Shown piece after piece: positions 11,180 through 19,975 of a DNA stretch of 64,000 nucleotides. Every line of letters begins with the position of its first letter. Within the stretch, counting starts at the first letter, position 1. The notes beneath the pieces were generated by a model. The model was not told the origin of the DNA and made no database searches. It was given only the letters and a program-made list of their open reading frames with translations. Source of the stretch: Clostridia bacterium (GTDB lineage: Bacteria > Bacillota > Clostridia > Christensenellales > Borkfalkiaceae); the NCBI GenBank assembly GCA_017626495.1, contig JAGAIP010000005.1, positions 1 through 64,000 on the forward strand, in the 5' to 3' direction. The translations under genes were made by a program, and so were the position numbers.

Positions 11180-12715
11180 TTATTCCCACTCGATGGTTGC
11201 GGGGGGTTTCGAGGTAATATCGTAGACGATGCGGTTGGCGTGCTTGACTTCGTTGACAATGCGCGTGGAAATCTTTTCAAGCACGTCGTAAGGAATTCTC
11301 GCCCAATCCGCAGTCATGGCGTCGACGGAAGTGACCGCGCGGAGCGCAATGACGTTTTCATAGGTTCTGAAATCACCCATGACGCCGACCGTGGGAGAGT
11401 TGGTGATGACGGCAAAATATTGCCAGATCTGTTCGTCCAGTCCCGCCTTTGCGATTTCGTCGCGGAAGATAAAATCGGCGTCGCGCAGCGTTTCGAGTTT
11501 TTCCTTCGTTACCTCGCCCATGATTCTGATGGCAAGCCCCGGGCCGGGGAACGGCTGACGCATGACGACCTTTTTCGGAAGTCCGAGCTCGAATCCGACC
11601 TTTCTGACTTCGTCCTTGAACAGATCTCTCAAAGGTTCGATGATCTCTTTGAAATCGACGACCGACGGGAGCCCTCCTACGTTATGATGGCTCTTGATAA
11701 CGGCGGACTGGTCTTTTCCGCTTTCGATGACGTCGGGATAGATGGTTCCTTGAACGAGATAATCCACTTTCCCGATTTTCTTCGCCTCTTTTTCAAACGC
11801 GCGGATGAACTCTTCTCCGATGATTTTTCTCTTCGTTTCGGGATCGGACACGCCTGCAAGCTTACCGACGAAGAGTTCTCCGCAATCGGCTTTGATGAGG
11901 TTCATGCCTAGCCCGTCTTTGAACACGGACATGACCTCTTCCGCCTCATACTTGCGCAGAAGCCCGTGATCGACAAAGACGCAGGTAAGCTGATTTCCGA
12001 CCGCTCTGTAAATCAAAGTTGCGGCAACGGCGGAATCGACGCCGCCGCTCATGGCGCAGAGCACCTTTTTATCCCCGACTTTTTCTCGAATCTTCGCGAT
12101 CTGCTCCGCGACGAAATTGGACATCGTCCAATCGCCTGCGGCATGACAAATCTCATAGAGGAAGTTCTTCAAAATCTCGTTTCCGTACTGAGAATGCACG
12201 ACTTCGGGGTGATACTGAACGCCGTAGACGCGCTTTTCCTCGTCTGCAAAGATTGCGGCAGGGCAAGCTTCCGTCTTTCCGATGACTTCAAAACCTGCCG
12301 GCACGCGGGAAACGTAATCGGTATGGCTCATCCAGCAAATACTCTTTACGGGAATCCCTTTGAGAAGGGGGCTCTCTTTCACGAGCTCGATTTCACGCTT
12401 TCCGTATTCGCTGGTGATTGCGTGCGTAACCTCTCCGCCGAGCGTGTAAGCCGTGAGCTGACAACCGTAGCAAATACCGAGCACGGGAATACCGAGGTCG
12501 AAGATATTCTTGTCAATATGGGGAGACGACGGTTCGTATACGCTGTTTGGTCCGCCCGTGAAGATAATACCGATGGGGGCGTATTCTTTGATCTCGTCCA
12601 ACGTCATATTGCAGGGTTTCAAATCGCAATACACGCCGAGATCTCTGACGCGACGGGCAATCAGTTGATTATACTGTCCGCCGAAATCCAAAACCAACAC
12701 TCTTTGATGTTCCAT
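11180..12715 (-). CDS. guaA: GMP synthase (glutamine-hydrolysing)
   Basis: A 511-residue enzyme converting XMP to GMP with glutamine and ATP. The N-terminal class I glutamine amidotransferase has the nucleophile Cys82 (GICYGCQL) and the His-Glu pair in YGVQYHPEV. The ATP pyrophosphatase domain has the P-loop [10 protein letters not shown], and the C-terminal dimer domain ends with the family's TIEWE. I place the start at 12715, because AGAGGA is six bases from that ATG but directly abuts the in-frame ATG two codons upstream (12721). A short hairpin separates it from the gene before it. Confidence 0.97.
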   Translation of the reverse strand: MEHQRVLVLDFGGQYNQLIARRVRDLGVYCDLKPCNMTLDEIKEYAPIGIIFTGGPNSVYEPSSPHIDKNIFDLGIPVLGICYGCQLTAYTLGGEVTHAITSEYGKREIELVKESPLLKGIPVKSICWMSHTDYVSRVPAGFEVIGKTEACPAAIFADEEKRVYGVQYHPEVVHSQYGNEILKNFLYEICHAAGDWTMSNFVAEQIAKIREKVGDKKVLCAMSGGVDSAVAATLIYRAVGNQLTCVFVDHGLLRKYEAEEVMSVFKDGLGMNLIKADCGELFVGKLAGVSDPETKRKIIGEEFIRAFEKEAKKIGKVDYLVQGTIYPDVIESGKDQSAVIKSHHNVGGLPSVVDFKEIIEPLRDLFKDEVRKVGFELGLPKKVVMRQPFPGPGLAIRIMGEVTKEKLETLRDADFIFRDEIAKAGLDEQIWQYFAVITNSPTVGVMGDFRTYENVIALRAVTSVDAMTADWARIPYDVLEKISTRIVNEVKHANRIVYDITSKPPATIEWE

Positions 12716-12739
12716 ATACATTCCTCTGTAATGAGATTA

Positions 12740-12759
12740 TGCTCGGGTATCCCCGAGCA
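12740..12759 (-). other. Perfect hairpin upstream of guaA
   Basis: TGCTCGGG and CCCGAGCA form an eight-pair stem with a four-base loop, in the 45-base gap before guaA. There is no T run, so it is more likely a weak attenuator or RNA-processing hairpin than a full terminator. Confidence 0.5.
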
Positions 12760-12766
12760 CAGATGA

Positions 12767-13315
12767 CTAAATATGTTTCAGAATAGAAAGCATGCGCGCA
12801 TACTCCGTAGGAGCGTCCGTTCCGATGGCGGACAGCTTTTCATACAGAATACTTCCCGTTTCTTTATCCATGGCGGAAGCAACTTCCACGCAAAGATACT
12901 TGATTGCGCAACCTGCCGTATAGTTCGGGGAAGCGCCGAACGCCGTTTCGATTGCGCCCTGCGCGTCGCCTACGCGATAGAGCGAAACGGCGAGTTGCCC
13001 GTATACGTACTGCGGTTGCTTGCAATCCTCCTTGAAGGAATCATGTCCGACGTAGCGTTGCGCACAGGAGACGATATCCTCGTCCCGTTCCGAAAAAACG
13101 GCATATTCGAACGCGTCGGCAATGTCCTCGATTTCCCCCGTGCGGTCATACTCCATCACGGCGTAATGCGATGCGGCGGAGTACCAGCCGAGCTGCGCGG
13201 TCGTTCTTGCCATAAACGAGGGAAAGAGCAACGAAACGCCGAGAAGAATGACGAAAAGAAGAATCACGACGGAAAAAAACGTTGCGCCGACGGCTTTTAA
13301 GATCATTTTTTTCAT
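12767..13315 (-). CDS. Single-pass membrane protein of unknown function
   Basis: A 182-residue protein not assigned to a family. Residues about 8-33 form one hydrophobic helix (ATFFSVVILLFVILLGVSLL), probably an uncleaved anchor. The rest is alpha-helical in character and repeats the pattern YxxGxxxxAIxxAFxxA, weakly like TPR helices, so it may be a scaffold on the outer face. AAGGAGG lies ahead of the ATG and its own promoter is visible at 13348-13376. It shares a strand with guaA and is only 51 bases from it, but nothing ties it to purine metabolism. It ends with TAG. Confidence 0.7.
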   Translation of the reverse strand: MKKMILKAVGATFFSVVILLFVILLGVSLLFPSFMARTTAQLGWYSAASHYAVMEYDRTGEIEDIADAFEYAVFSERDEDIVSCAQRYVGHDSFKEDCKQPQYVYGQLAVSLYRVGDAQGAIETAFGASPNYTAGCAIKYLCVEVASAMDKETGSILYEKLSAIGTDAPTEYARMLSILKHI

Positions 13316-13347
13316 CGTTTCCCTCCTTTCTACTCCGATTCCATGTC

Positions 13348-13376
13348 ATTTTATCATATCGACTTGAAAAACGCAA
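13348..13376 (-). promoter_or_regulatory. Sigma-A-type promoter, gene at 12767-13315
   Basis: On the - strand TTGCGT (13371-13376) and TAAAAT (13348-13353) are 17 bases apart, about 33 bases before the ATG. It may also serve guaA. Confidence 0.55.
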
Positions 13377-13420
13377 GTATTTGCGTGAATTTTTCTCTCC
13401 GCGCCGTCATACAATCTACC

Positions 13421-14041
13421 ATGAAAAAAATCTGCCTTTCCATTCTTTTCTTTTTGTTCGTATGCGCGGGGTGTTCGACGAAATTTTCCCTCGTCCCCTA
13501 TCTTTCCGAAAACAGATATGCGGTCTATCTGGGCGAAGCGCACGGCGTGAAAGTTCAGGCAAACGCAGTGACGCGCGAATACCCGTATCTCGCGGACGGT
13601 CTGATCGGAGAACTGTCGACCGTCATCGAGGTGAGCGTGACGATGGACGAAAAACCCGATCTTCCGACGATTTCCTTTACGGTAGACGAAAAGACGTACG
13701 GGGGAGAGCTGTCTTACGACACCGTTTCGGGGAAATATTCTTACTCCTGCACACTTTCGCCCACGGCGGACGCCATCGACTTTACGGTTGCGGGAAAGAC
13801 GGTAACCGCAATCAAGATGAACAAGACGGACAATACCGAGCTCATTCTCTCGAAAGTAGCGGAAAGCGAGAGCGAATACCTCACCCCCATGCGTTCGGGA
13901 AAATACTTTCTCGGCGAAGTTTACCTTCGCACCATCTATGACGACGGAATTTATTACTACGTCGGAATCGTCGATCAGAGCGGAACGATCTACTCCCTTT
14001 TGACGGACGAAGATGGAAACGTGTTGGCGCGAAAAAAATAA
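13421..14041 (+). CDS. Predicted lipoprotein of unknown function
   Basis: A 206-residue secreted protein. I start it at the ATG at 13421, which gives a proper lipoprotein signal: MKKICLSILFFLFV, then the lipobox CAGC with the acylated cysteine near residue 18. Starts farther upstream would bury this signal. The mature part is rich in beta-strand patterns (IEVSVTMDEK, SFTVDEKTYGGELSY), suggesting an immunoglobulin-like fold. No catalytic motif is seen. A TACAAT at 13410-13415 lies only five bases before the ATG and no ribosome site is present, so the mRNA may be nearly leaderless; the -35 is poor. It is transcribed divergently from the 12767-13315 gene. Confidence 0.72.
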   Translation: MKKICLSILFFLFVCAGCSTKFSLVPYLSENRYAVYLGEAHGVKVQANAVTREYPYLADGLIGELSTVIEVSVTMDEKPDLPTISFTVDEKTYGGELSYDTVSGKYSYSCTLSPTADAIDFTVAGKTVTAIKMNKTDNTELILSKVAESESEYLTPMRSGKYFLGEVYLRTIYDDGIYYYVGIVDQSGTIYSLLTDEDGNVLARKK

Positions 14042-14067
14042 AACGGCTGTAAATGTTTACAGCCGTT
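14042..14067 (-). terminator. Bidirectional terminator
   Basis: Twelve-base arms AACGGCTGTAAA and TTTACAGCCGTT form a strong stem. On the - strand it is followed by TTATTTTTTT and ends the permease transcript; on the + strand it closes the lipoprotein gene. Confidence 0.85.
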
Positions 14068-14081
14068 CTATTTGAAACCGT

Positions 14082-15551
14082 TTAATTTGTAAGAACGAAC
14101 ATTGCGAGGAAAAGCACGCCGATGATCCAAGTTGCGACGGAGATTTCCTTCACCTTGCCCGTGCAGACCTTCACGATGATGTGAGAGAGAATGCCGATGC
14201 CGATACCGAAGGAAATATTATAACCGAACGCCATGATTGCGATGGTAAGGAATGCCGGAAGCGCGAACGCGGGATCGTTCCACTCTACGTTCTTGACGCT
14301 GGACATCATGAGCACGCCGACGTAAATCAAAGCGGACGCAGTCGCCGCGGAAGGAATGAGCTGAGCGATGGGGCTCAAAAACATCGCAAAGAGGAAACAG
14401 ATTGCGGTGACGAACGCCGTCATGCCCGTTCTGCCGCCTGCGGAAACGCCTGCGGAGGATTCGACGAACGTCGTAACGGTGGAAGTACCGCAGATTGCGC
14501 CCGTACAGGTCGCGATGGAGTCTGCAAGCATACATTTATTGACGTTGAGGGGATTTCCGTTCTCGTCGAGGAGACCGCCCTTGGAGCATGCGCCGTACAA
14601 CGTACCGAGCGTATCGAACATATCTACCATGCACAAAGAGAGCGCGGTGGTGAGGATAAGCACGATGAGCGTACCGGCATTGTTGCCTTCCATGGCAAGA
14701 TATGCGTCATAGTTGAATCCCTCGGTAAATACCTTGAAGAAAGAGAACTCACCCCATTCGACGAAAGCCTTGAAGGGATTAAATTCAAAGGATTCTGCAA
14801 TCCTCGCAAAAATACCGAGACACGTCTCGTCCTTCCAGATGCAACCGATGCCTGCCATTGCATAATAGAGCGCGGCGGAACCGAGAATGCCCCAAAGGAT
14901 AGAGCCTTTCACGTTCTTTTTTGCGAGAATGGCAATGAGCAGAACGCCGACAAGTGCAACGACGGGAGCAAGCACGCCGCCGTAAGTAGCGTCTTTGAGG
15001 AAGTTGAAGGATACGAGGGATACGAGCGTAGAAGGGTTGCCTACGATAACGCCTGCATTCTGGAAACCGATGAATGCGATAAAGAGACCGATACCGACGG
15101 GTACGGCAATCTTGACCGTATCGGGAATCGCCTCGAAGATCTTTTTACGCAGTCCCGTAGCCGTCAGGAGAACGAAGATAAGACCGTCGAGAAGGACGAA
15201 CATCATCGTGTTCGCATAGGTAAGACCCGTCTTTCCGAAGTTGATGAGGGTAAATACGATAAACGCGTTGACGCCCATACCCGACGCCTGCGCAAGGGGC
15301 ATTCTCGCGAGGATCGCCATGAGCATCGTTCCGACGACTGCCGCGATCGCGGTTGCAATGTAAGCTGCGCCGTAAGTCACGCCCGAACCTGCATTCTTGA
15401 ACATATCGGCATTGACCATGAGAATGTACGCCATTGCCATGAACGTCGTAATGCCTGCCAAGATTTCGGTTCTCATCGTGGATTTTCTCTCGCTGATACC
15501 GAAGAAACCGTCAAGTCCGCCCTTTTTTGCGGACTGAACATTTTCACTCAT
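14082..15551 (-). CDS. AzgA-type purine permease (hypoxanthine/guanine)
   Basis: A 489-residue, 12-14 helix transporter of the NCS2/AzgA branch (like PbuG or PbuO), importing guanine and hypoxanthine or adenine by proton symport. Family marks are ERKSTMRTEILAGITTFMAMAYILMVN split over the first helix, QASGMGVNAF and the SSAGVSAGGRTGMTA segment. I start at 15551 (MSENVQSAKK), because TTGGAGGT lies nine bases before it; the longer frame lacks a ribosome site. Its location near guaA and guaD fits purine salvage. Substrate choice among purines cannot be read from sequence. Confidence 0.9.
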   Translation of the reverse strand: MSENVQSAKKGGLDGFFGISERKSTMRTEILAGITTFMAMAYILMVNADMFKNAGSGVTYGAAYIATAIAAVVGTMLMAILARMPLAQASGMGVNAFIVFTLINFGKTGLTYANTMMFVLLDGLIFVLLTATGLRKKIFEAIPDTVKIAVPVGIGLFIAFIGFQNAGVIVGNPSTLVSLVSFNFLKDATYGGVLAPVVALVGVLLIAILAKKNVKGSILWGILGSAALYYAMAGIGCIWKDETCLGIFARIAESFEFNPFKAFVEWGEFSFFKVFTEGFNYDAYLAMEGNNAGTLIVLILTTALSLCMVDMFDTLGTLYGACSKGGLLDENGNPLNVNKCMLADSIATCTGAICGTSTVTTFVESSAGVSAGGRTGMTAFVTAICFLFAMFLSPIAQLIPSAATASALIYVGVLMMSSVKNVEWNDPAFALPAFLTIAIMAFGYNISFGIGIGILSHIIVKVCTGKVKEISVATWIIGVLFLAMFVLTN

Positions 15552-15584
15552 TTGTGAAAACCTCCAAATATGATTGATGTCTCT

Positions 15585-15613
15585 ATTGTACACGATTCTG
15601 AAAAAAATAGCAA
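15585..15613 (-). promoter_or_regulatory. Promoter of the purine permease
   Basis: TTGCTA (15608-15613) and TACAAT (15585-15590) are 17 bases apart on the - strand. The -35 overlaps one arm of the hemW terminator. No purine riboswitch fits in the short leader. Confidence 0.6.
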
Positions 15614-15636
15614 CCGTTTTCGGTTGCCGTTTTTTC
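15601..15636 (-). terminator. Terminator after hemW
   Basis: GCAACCG and CGGTTGC (15610-15616 and 15621-15627) form the stem. T runs follow in both directions (seven T on the - strand at 15601-15607), so it can work both ways. Confidence 0.85.
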
Positions 15637-15643
15637 TATAAAA

Positions 15644-16750
15644 TCAACGCATATACTCCATTAAAACGGAGTTTTGCACATAGAGATATTCGTCCTTGAT
15701 GCGGAGCACGCCGTCCTCTAAGGTCATAAACGCTTTCGTTTTTTCATAAGCGTCTCCGTAAGAAGCGAAAAACGATCCGAACAGGGACTCAAACTCCTTG
15801 ATCTTCATTCCGCGCGTCGTGCGAAGATGAAGCATGAGATATTCGAACTTTGCCGTTTCCCCGTCCACCTCTTCGCTGTCGACCACGGGCAAAAAACCCG
15901 AAAGAATACACTTCATATATTCGTCCAGGTCAAACGTATTCGTCAGCCTTCTGCCGTTCATGAACGAGCTTGCGGAAAGTCCGAATCCGACGTATTCCCC
16001 ACGCGCCCAATAATTGAGATTATGTCTGCTCTCTTTTCCCTCTTTTGCAAAATTTGAGATTTCGTAGCGTTTGAATCCCTTCTCTTCGAGATACTTTCTG
16101 CCCTCTTCATAGTAATAGGCGACGGTATCCTCGTCGGGGAGTTCTCCGTTCAGATAGTCCGTATAGATGGGCGTGCCATCCTCTACGGTAAGCGCGTACA
16201 TGGAGATATGCGACGCCCCTGCAAGCGTGGCAAAGTCGATGGTTTTTTTCACGTCGTCCAGCGTCTGTCCTTTGAGCCCGAGCATGACGTCCGCATTGAA
16301 GTTTCTTCCCTTCAATAAAGAAGCGCAATGCGCGAAATCTCTCGCCGTATGAATGCGGTTGAGGTCGGCAAGCTGACTGTCGATGGCGGTTTGCAGTCCG
16401 ATTGAAAAACGGTTGATTCCGGCGCGCGTATACAGCTTTATTTTTTCCTCCGAAACGGTACCCGGATTCATTTCGATGGTGATTTCAGGATTCTGAGAGA
16501 GGCGAAAACACGTTTTAATCTGTTTCATCGCGCCGTAAATGTATTTCGGATCGATGACGGATGGCGTTCCTCCCCCGAAATACACGGTGTCGAACGTCAT
16601 TTCTTTGAGTTCCTCTTTTCTCAGTTTCATTTCCTGATAGAGACAAGCCATGTACGCCTCTTCGTACCCCGACTTATTCGGGAAAGAACAGAAATCGCAA
16701 TAGGAACACTTTTGTTTGCAAAACGGAACGTGAATGTAAATTCCAGCCAT
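15644..16750 (-). CDS. hemW: HemW-type radical SAM heme chaperone
   Basis: A 368-residue radical SAM protein related to coproporphyrinogen III dehydrogenase. The CX3CX2C cluster motif is Cys11, Cys15, Cys18 (FCKQKCSYCDFC), followed by FGGGTPS and the EMNPGT and GLQ segments. In many Bacillota this gene follows lepA and acts as a heme chaperone rather than as an oxidase. I start at 16750: the ATG shares its A with the upstream TGA stop (TGATG) and GGAGA is close by; the longer open frame adds an arginine-rich stretch that overlaps the upstream gene and is not plausible. It is the last gene of the lepA operon. Confidence 0.92.
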   Translation of the reverse strand: MAGIYIHVPFCKQKCSYCDFCSFPNKSGYEEAYMACLYQEMKLRKEELKEMTFDTVYFGGGTPSVIDPKYIYGAMKQIKTCFRLSQNPEITIEMNPGTVSEEKIKLYTRAGINRFSIGLQTAIDSQLADLNRIHTARDFAHCASLLKGRNFNADVMLGLKGQTLDDVKKTIDFATLAGASHISMYALTVEDGTPIYTDYLNGELPDEDTVAYYYEEGRKYLEEKGFKRYEISNFAKEGKESRHNLNYWARGEYVGFGLSASSFMNGRRLTNTFDLDEYMKCILSGFLPVVDSEEVDGETAKFEYLMLHLRTTRGMKIKEFESLFGSFFASYGDAYEKTKAFMTLEDGVLRIKDEYLYVQNSVLMEYMR

Positions 16751-17058
16751 CAGTCTCTCCATTGATACGTTTTCAGATCGACGGTGCCGTCGACCACTTC
16801 GACGCCCTCTTGTTCGAGGAGCGCCTGTTGTACATCGATGCCCCCGAACGCGAACGCACCCGAAAGCTGACCGTACCTGTTCACCACTCTGTGACAGGGA
16901 ATATCCCCCGGGCGCGGATTGACGTGCAGGGCGAATCCGACCTGTCTCGCGCAACGCGGCGCGCCGATCGCGCGTGCGATCTGCCCGTACGTCGCCACCT
17001 TTCCCTTCGGAATACGCTCTGTTACTTGATATACTCTGTCAAAAAATCCGAGATTCAT
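16750..17058 (-). CDS. Short MGMT-family DNA alkyltransferase
   Basis: A 102-residue protein covering only the C-terminal DNA-binding and active-site domain of O6-methylguanine-DNA methyltransferase. The active-site motif GDIPCHRVVNRYGQLS keeps its cysteine, and the helix-turn-helix region PKGKVATYGQIARAIGAPRCARQVG is present. Because the cysteine is kept it is formally a methyltransferase; alkyltransferase-like proteins of the same size have Trp there. The ATG overlaps the upstream GNAT stop (ATGA). It probably detects or repairs alkylated guanine. The missing N-terminal domain is normal for this short subfamily. Confidence 0.82.
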   Translation of the reverse strand: MNLGFFDRVYQVTERIPKGKVATYGQIARAIGAPRCARQVGFALHVNPRPGDIPCHRVVNRYGQLSGAFAFGGIDVQQALLEQEGVEVVDGTVDLKTYQWRD

Positions 17059-17582
17059 TCGACCTCCCGATAAGAAAGCAGTTCTTCGGGATTGCCGTCG
17101 AAGAGCTTCTTCCGATACCACAAGACGGAGAGCCATTTTCCGAACTTATAGCCGCTTTGGGGAAAGATTGCCATGCGCTCGTATCCCATCTTCTCATGAA
17201 ACGCCTTGCTCGCCCCGTTTTCCTCGGTAACGATCGCATAAATCGCGCAGAGCCGCTGTTTTTTTGCGATCTCTTCGATTTTTTCGACGAGCGCCCTTCC
17301 GTACCCCTTTCCCCTCTCTCCAAGATCGACGTAGACGGAAAGGTCAGCCATAAATCGGTATGCTTTTCGCTCGAACGCACGGGAAAGATAGGCGTAACCG
17401 ACAACTTTGCCGTCGATCTCGCAGACGAGCCACGGATAAAACGCCGTTATCCTTTCGAACCGCTCTTCAAACGCTTTCAGGGAAGGAACTTCATATTCGA
17501 AAGAGACCGTCGATTCCGTAACGTAAGGAGCGTAAATTTCGAGAATTCCGGGCAAATCCTCTCTTTTCGCGTCTCTGATCAT
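17055..17582 (-). CDS. GNAT-family N-acetyltransferase, PAT-like
   Basis: A 175-residue acetyltransferase similar in layout to phosphinothricin/methionine-sulfone acetyltransferases: IRDAKREDLPGILEIY at the N-terminus, VGYAYLSRAFERKAY in the middle, and the acetyl-CoA loop LGERGKGYGRALVEKI (about 107-122). The substrate is unknown, often a small amine or a toxic amino-acid analogue. Its ATG overlaps the lepA stop by one base, so its translation is coupled to lepA. Confidence 0.85.
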   Translation of the reverse strand: MIRDAKREDLPGILEIYAPYVTESTVSFEYEVPSLKAFEERFERITAFYPWLVCEIDGKVVGYAYLSRAFERKAYRFMADLSVYVDLGERGKGYGRALVEKIEEIAKKQRLCAIYAIVTEENGASKAFHEKMGYERMAIFPQSGYKFGKWLSVLWYRKKLFDGNPEELLSYREVE

Positions 17583-19390
17583 CAGTCGTTGTTGGTTTTG
17601 AGGATCTCCATAAACACCTCGGATGGAACTTGCACGCTTCCGATCTGACGCATTCTCTTTTTACCCTCTTTCTGCTTTTCGAGCAGTTTTCTCTTTCTCG
17701 TGATGTCTCCGCCGTAGCATTTTGCGAGGACGTCCTTGCGCACGGCTTTCACCGTCTCGCGCGCGATGATTTTTCCGCCGATCGCCGCCTGTACGGGCAC
17801 TTCGAAGAGCTGACGGGGAATGGCGTTTTTGAGATTTTCACAGAGCATTCTTCCCCTCTCGTACGCACGCGATTCGTGTACGATGACGGACAGCGCGTCG
17901 CAAACGTCTCCGTTGAGGAGGATATCGAGTTTCACGAGTTTTGCCTGTTCGTATCCCGCGATCTCGTAATCGAAACTTGCATACCCCTTCGTCCTCGATT
18001 TCAGACTGTCGAAGAAATCGTACACGATTTCGTTGAGGGGCAAGGTATAGTCGAGCTTGACTCTGTGTTCGTCGAGATAAGTCATGTTTTTGAACGTTCC
18101 GCGCTTGTCCTGACACAGATCCATGATGGGTCCGAGATAGTCGGGCGGCGTGTACACTTCCGCCTTGACGATAGGCTCTTCCATAAATTCGATGTCGGAC
18201 TGCGGGGGGAGATGGGACGGATTATCCACGTCGATGACTTCTCCGCTCGTCAGATGCACCTTATAGCTTACGGAAGGCGCGGTTGTGATGATGTCGAGGT
18301 TGAACTCCCGTTCGATTCTCTCCTGAATGATCTCCATGTGGAGAAGACCCAAGAATCCGCAACGGAATCCGAATCCGAGCGCCGTGGACGTGTCGGGTTC
18401 GAAGATGAGAGCCGCGTCGTTGAGTTGGAGTTTCAAAAGCGCGTCTTTGAGATCGCCGAATTTGCTGCCGTCCAGGGGATAGATTCCGCAGAACACGACG
18501 GGTTGCACCCTCTTATAGCCGGGAAGAGGTTCGTCCGCAGGATTGTCCGCATTCGTAACCGTATCGCCGACCGCAACGTCCAAAATACTCTTTATGCTCG
18601 CGGCGATATAACCGACTTCGCCTGCTTCCAAGGACGACTTCGGTTGTAATCTCGGAGAGAACGCGCCCACTTCCACGACGTCGTACACGGTATCGGAAAG
18701 AAACGTCGTGATCCTGTCTCCGACCTTGACGCGTCCGTCTTTTAGTCTGACGAACAGAATAACGCCGCGGTAATTATCGTAATAACTGTCGAAGATAAGC
18801 GCTTTCAAAGGCTTGTCCGTATCGCCGTCGGGGGGCGGAACGATTTTCGTAACCGCTTCGAGCACGTCGCGAATGTTGATTCCTTCCTTTGCGGAAACGC
18901 AGGGCGCTTCGGACGCGTCCAGTCCGATGACCTCTTCGATCTCCTTTTTGCACCCCTCGGGATCGGCGGAGGGAAGGTCAATCTTATTGATGACGGGAAC
19001 GACTTCGAGATCGTTGTCGAGCGCAAGATAAAGGTTTGCAAGCGTCTGCGCCTCTACGCCCTGCGTGGAATCCACGACGAGGAGCGCGCCCTCGCAAGCG
19101 GCGAGAGAACGCGAAACTTCGTAGGTGAAGTCGACGTGTCCCGGAGTATCGATGAGGTTGAACTCGTATTCGTTTCCGTCAAGCGCCTGATAGTACATGC
19201 GTACCGGCGTCAACTTGATGGTAATGCCTCTCTCCCTCTCGATGTCCATGGAATCGAGGAGCTGTTCTTCCATGTCTCGTTTGGATACTTGTCCCGTCAA
19301 TTCCATGATTCTGTCGGCAAGCGTGGACTTACCGTGATCGATATGGGCGATAATGCAGAAATTTCTGATCAATTTGTTAGGTTTTGCCAT
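17582..19390 (-). CDS. lepA: Elongation factor 4 (LepA)
   Basis: A 602-residue translational GTPase that helps stalled or mis-translocated ribosomes and initiation. GTPase motifs: AHIDHGKST (G1), GITIK (G2), DTPGH (G3), NKIDLP (G4), then domain II, two alpha-beta domains and the LepA-specific C-terminal domain ([20 protein letters not shown]). I start at 19390 ([10 protein letters not shown]). No ribosome site precedes it and the promoter -10 ends nine bases upstream, so the mRNA should begin only about three bases before the ATG; this is a leaderless arrangement. It heads the lepA-GNAT-alkyltransferase-hemW operon, in which every junction overlaps. Confidence 0.97.
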   Translation of the reverse strand: MAKPNKLIRNFCIIAHIDHGKSTLADRIMELTGQVSKRDMEEQLLDSMDIERERGITIKLTPVRMYYQALDGNEYEFNLIDTPGHVDFTYEVSRSLAACEGALLVVDSTQGVEAQTLANLYLALDNDLEVVPVINKIDLPSADPEGCKKEIEEVIGLDASEAPCVSAKEGINIRDVLEAVTKIVPPPDGDTDKPLKALIFDSYYDNYRGVILFVRLKDGRVKVGDRITTFLSDTVYDVVEVGAFSPRLQPKSSLEAGEVGYIAASIKSILDVAVGDTVTNADNPADEPLPGYKRVQPVVFCGIYPLDGSKFGDLKDALLKLQLNDAALIFEPDTSTALGFGFRCGFLGLLHMEIIQERIEREFNLDIITTAPSVSYKVHLTSGEVIDVDNPSHLPPQSDIEFMEEPIVKAEVYTPPDYLGPIMDLCQDKRGTFKNMTYLDEHRVKLDYTLPLNEIVYDFFDSLKSRTKGYASFDYEIAGYEQAKLVKLDILLNGDVCDALSVIVHESRAYERGRMLCENLKNAIPRQLFEVPVQAAIGGKIIARETVKAVRKDVLAKCYGGDITRKRKLLEKQKEGKKRMRQIGSVQVPSEVFMEILKTNND

Positions 19391-19399
19391 AGTAGCATT

Positions 19400-19428
19400 A
19401 TTATATCGGATTTTGCTGCCGATTGCAA
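19400..19428 (-). promoter_or_regulatory. lepA promoter with almost no leader
   Basis: TTGCAA (19423-19428) and a perfect TATAAT (19400-19405) are 17 bases apart on the - strand. The expected transcript start is near 19393, three bases from the lepA ATG at 19390. Confidence 0.75.
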
Positions 19429-19430
19429 TC

Positions 19431-19460
19431 AAAAAAGAGGAAAGATTTTTCTTTCCTCTT
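19431..19460 (-). terminator. Terminator hairpin upstream of lepA
   Basis: AAGAGGAAAG and CTTTCCTCTT (19435-19444 and 19451-19460) form a ten-pair stem followed by six T on the - strand. It would stop transcription entering from the AT-rich island; no - strand gene is recognisable in front of it. Confidence 0.7.
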
Positions 19461-19916
19461 AAAATTCAAGTCCGATCTCTGATTCCGTTCGCTCCGATTT
19501 GCAGTACGACCGCACAAAATGTTGGAGAGGATTACGTAATAAATTCTATTTCTTCTGATCCAACTTCAATCACATGTAGAATTGAAGAACGCGTTCCATT
19601 ATTCTTAAAGAAATGCCTCTGAACGTATCTTCTCTGCAATAAAATATCTTTCGAACAAATCTCTACTACTTTTCAACACCTCATCATATCACACCTTGAT
19701 TATCTAAAAATGATTTAACGTTATACCGCAGATTATCCAGATAAATACCCCTTTCCGATAAATATGAAAACACTTTTCACCCAGGGACTTTTACTCTTTT
19801 AAAAACTCGTGATTTATATAAAAGACACTAAAAATATACGAAATTTCAGGCTTTTATTTTTTCTACCGTAAATTCCGGTATTCTTTTGATTAGAATCAAA
19901 TCATTTTATTTTTTAC
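19461..19916 (+). other. AT-rich non-coding stretch
   Basis: I see no supported gene in these about 450 bases. Base composition changes sharply to AT-rich from about 19600. A short piece near 19465-19500 resembles the T-arm and 3' end of a tRNA (TTCAAGTC... GATTCCGTTCG), but no acceptor stem or anticodon arm could be folded around it. Confidence 0.5.
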
Positions 19917-19946
19917 TTGACACCACTCTATTTGTTAATGTATAAT
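19917..19946 (+). promoter_or_regulatory. Consensus promoter for the 19976 gene
   Basis: Perfect TTGACA (19917-19922) and TATAAT (19941-19946) with an 18-base spacer. The transcript should start near 19953, leaving a leader of about 23 bases with a GAGGTG ribosome site. Confidence 0.85.
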
Positions 19947-19975
19947 ATGTGTATGCAGATATAATGAGGTGCTTT

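Noticed and set aside
16751-16954. N-terminal extension of hemW
   Set aside because: The added residues are arginine-rich, overlap the alkyltransferase gene in another frame and lie before a well-placed ribosome site for the ATG at 16750.
19465-19500. tRNA gene or tRNA 3' end
   Set aside because: Only T-arm-like wording is seen; no acceptor stem, D-arm or anticodon arm could be built around it.
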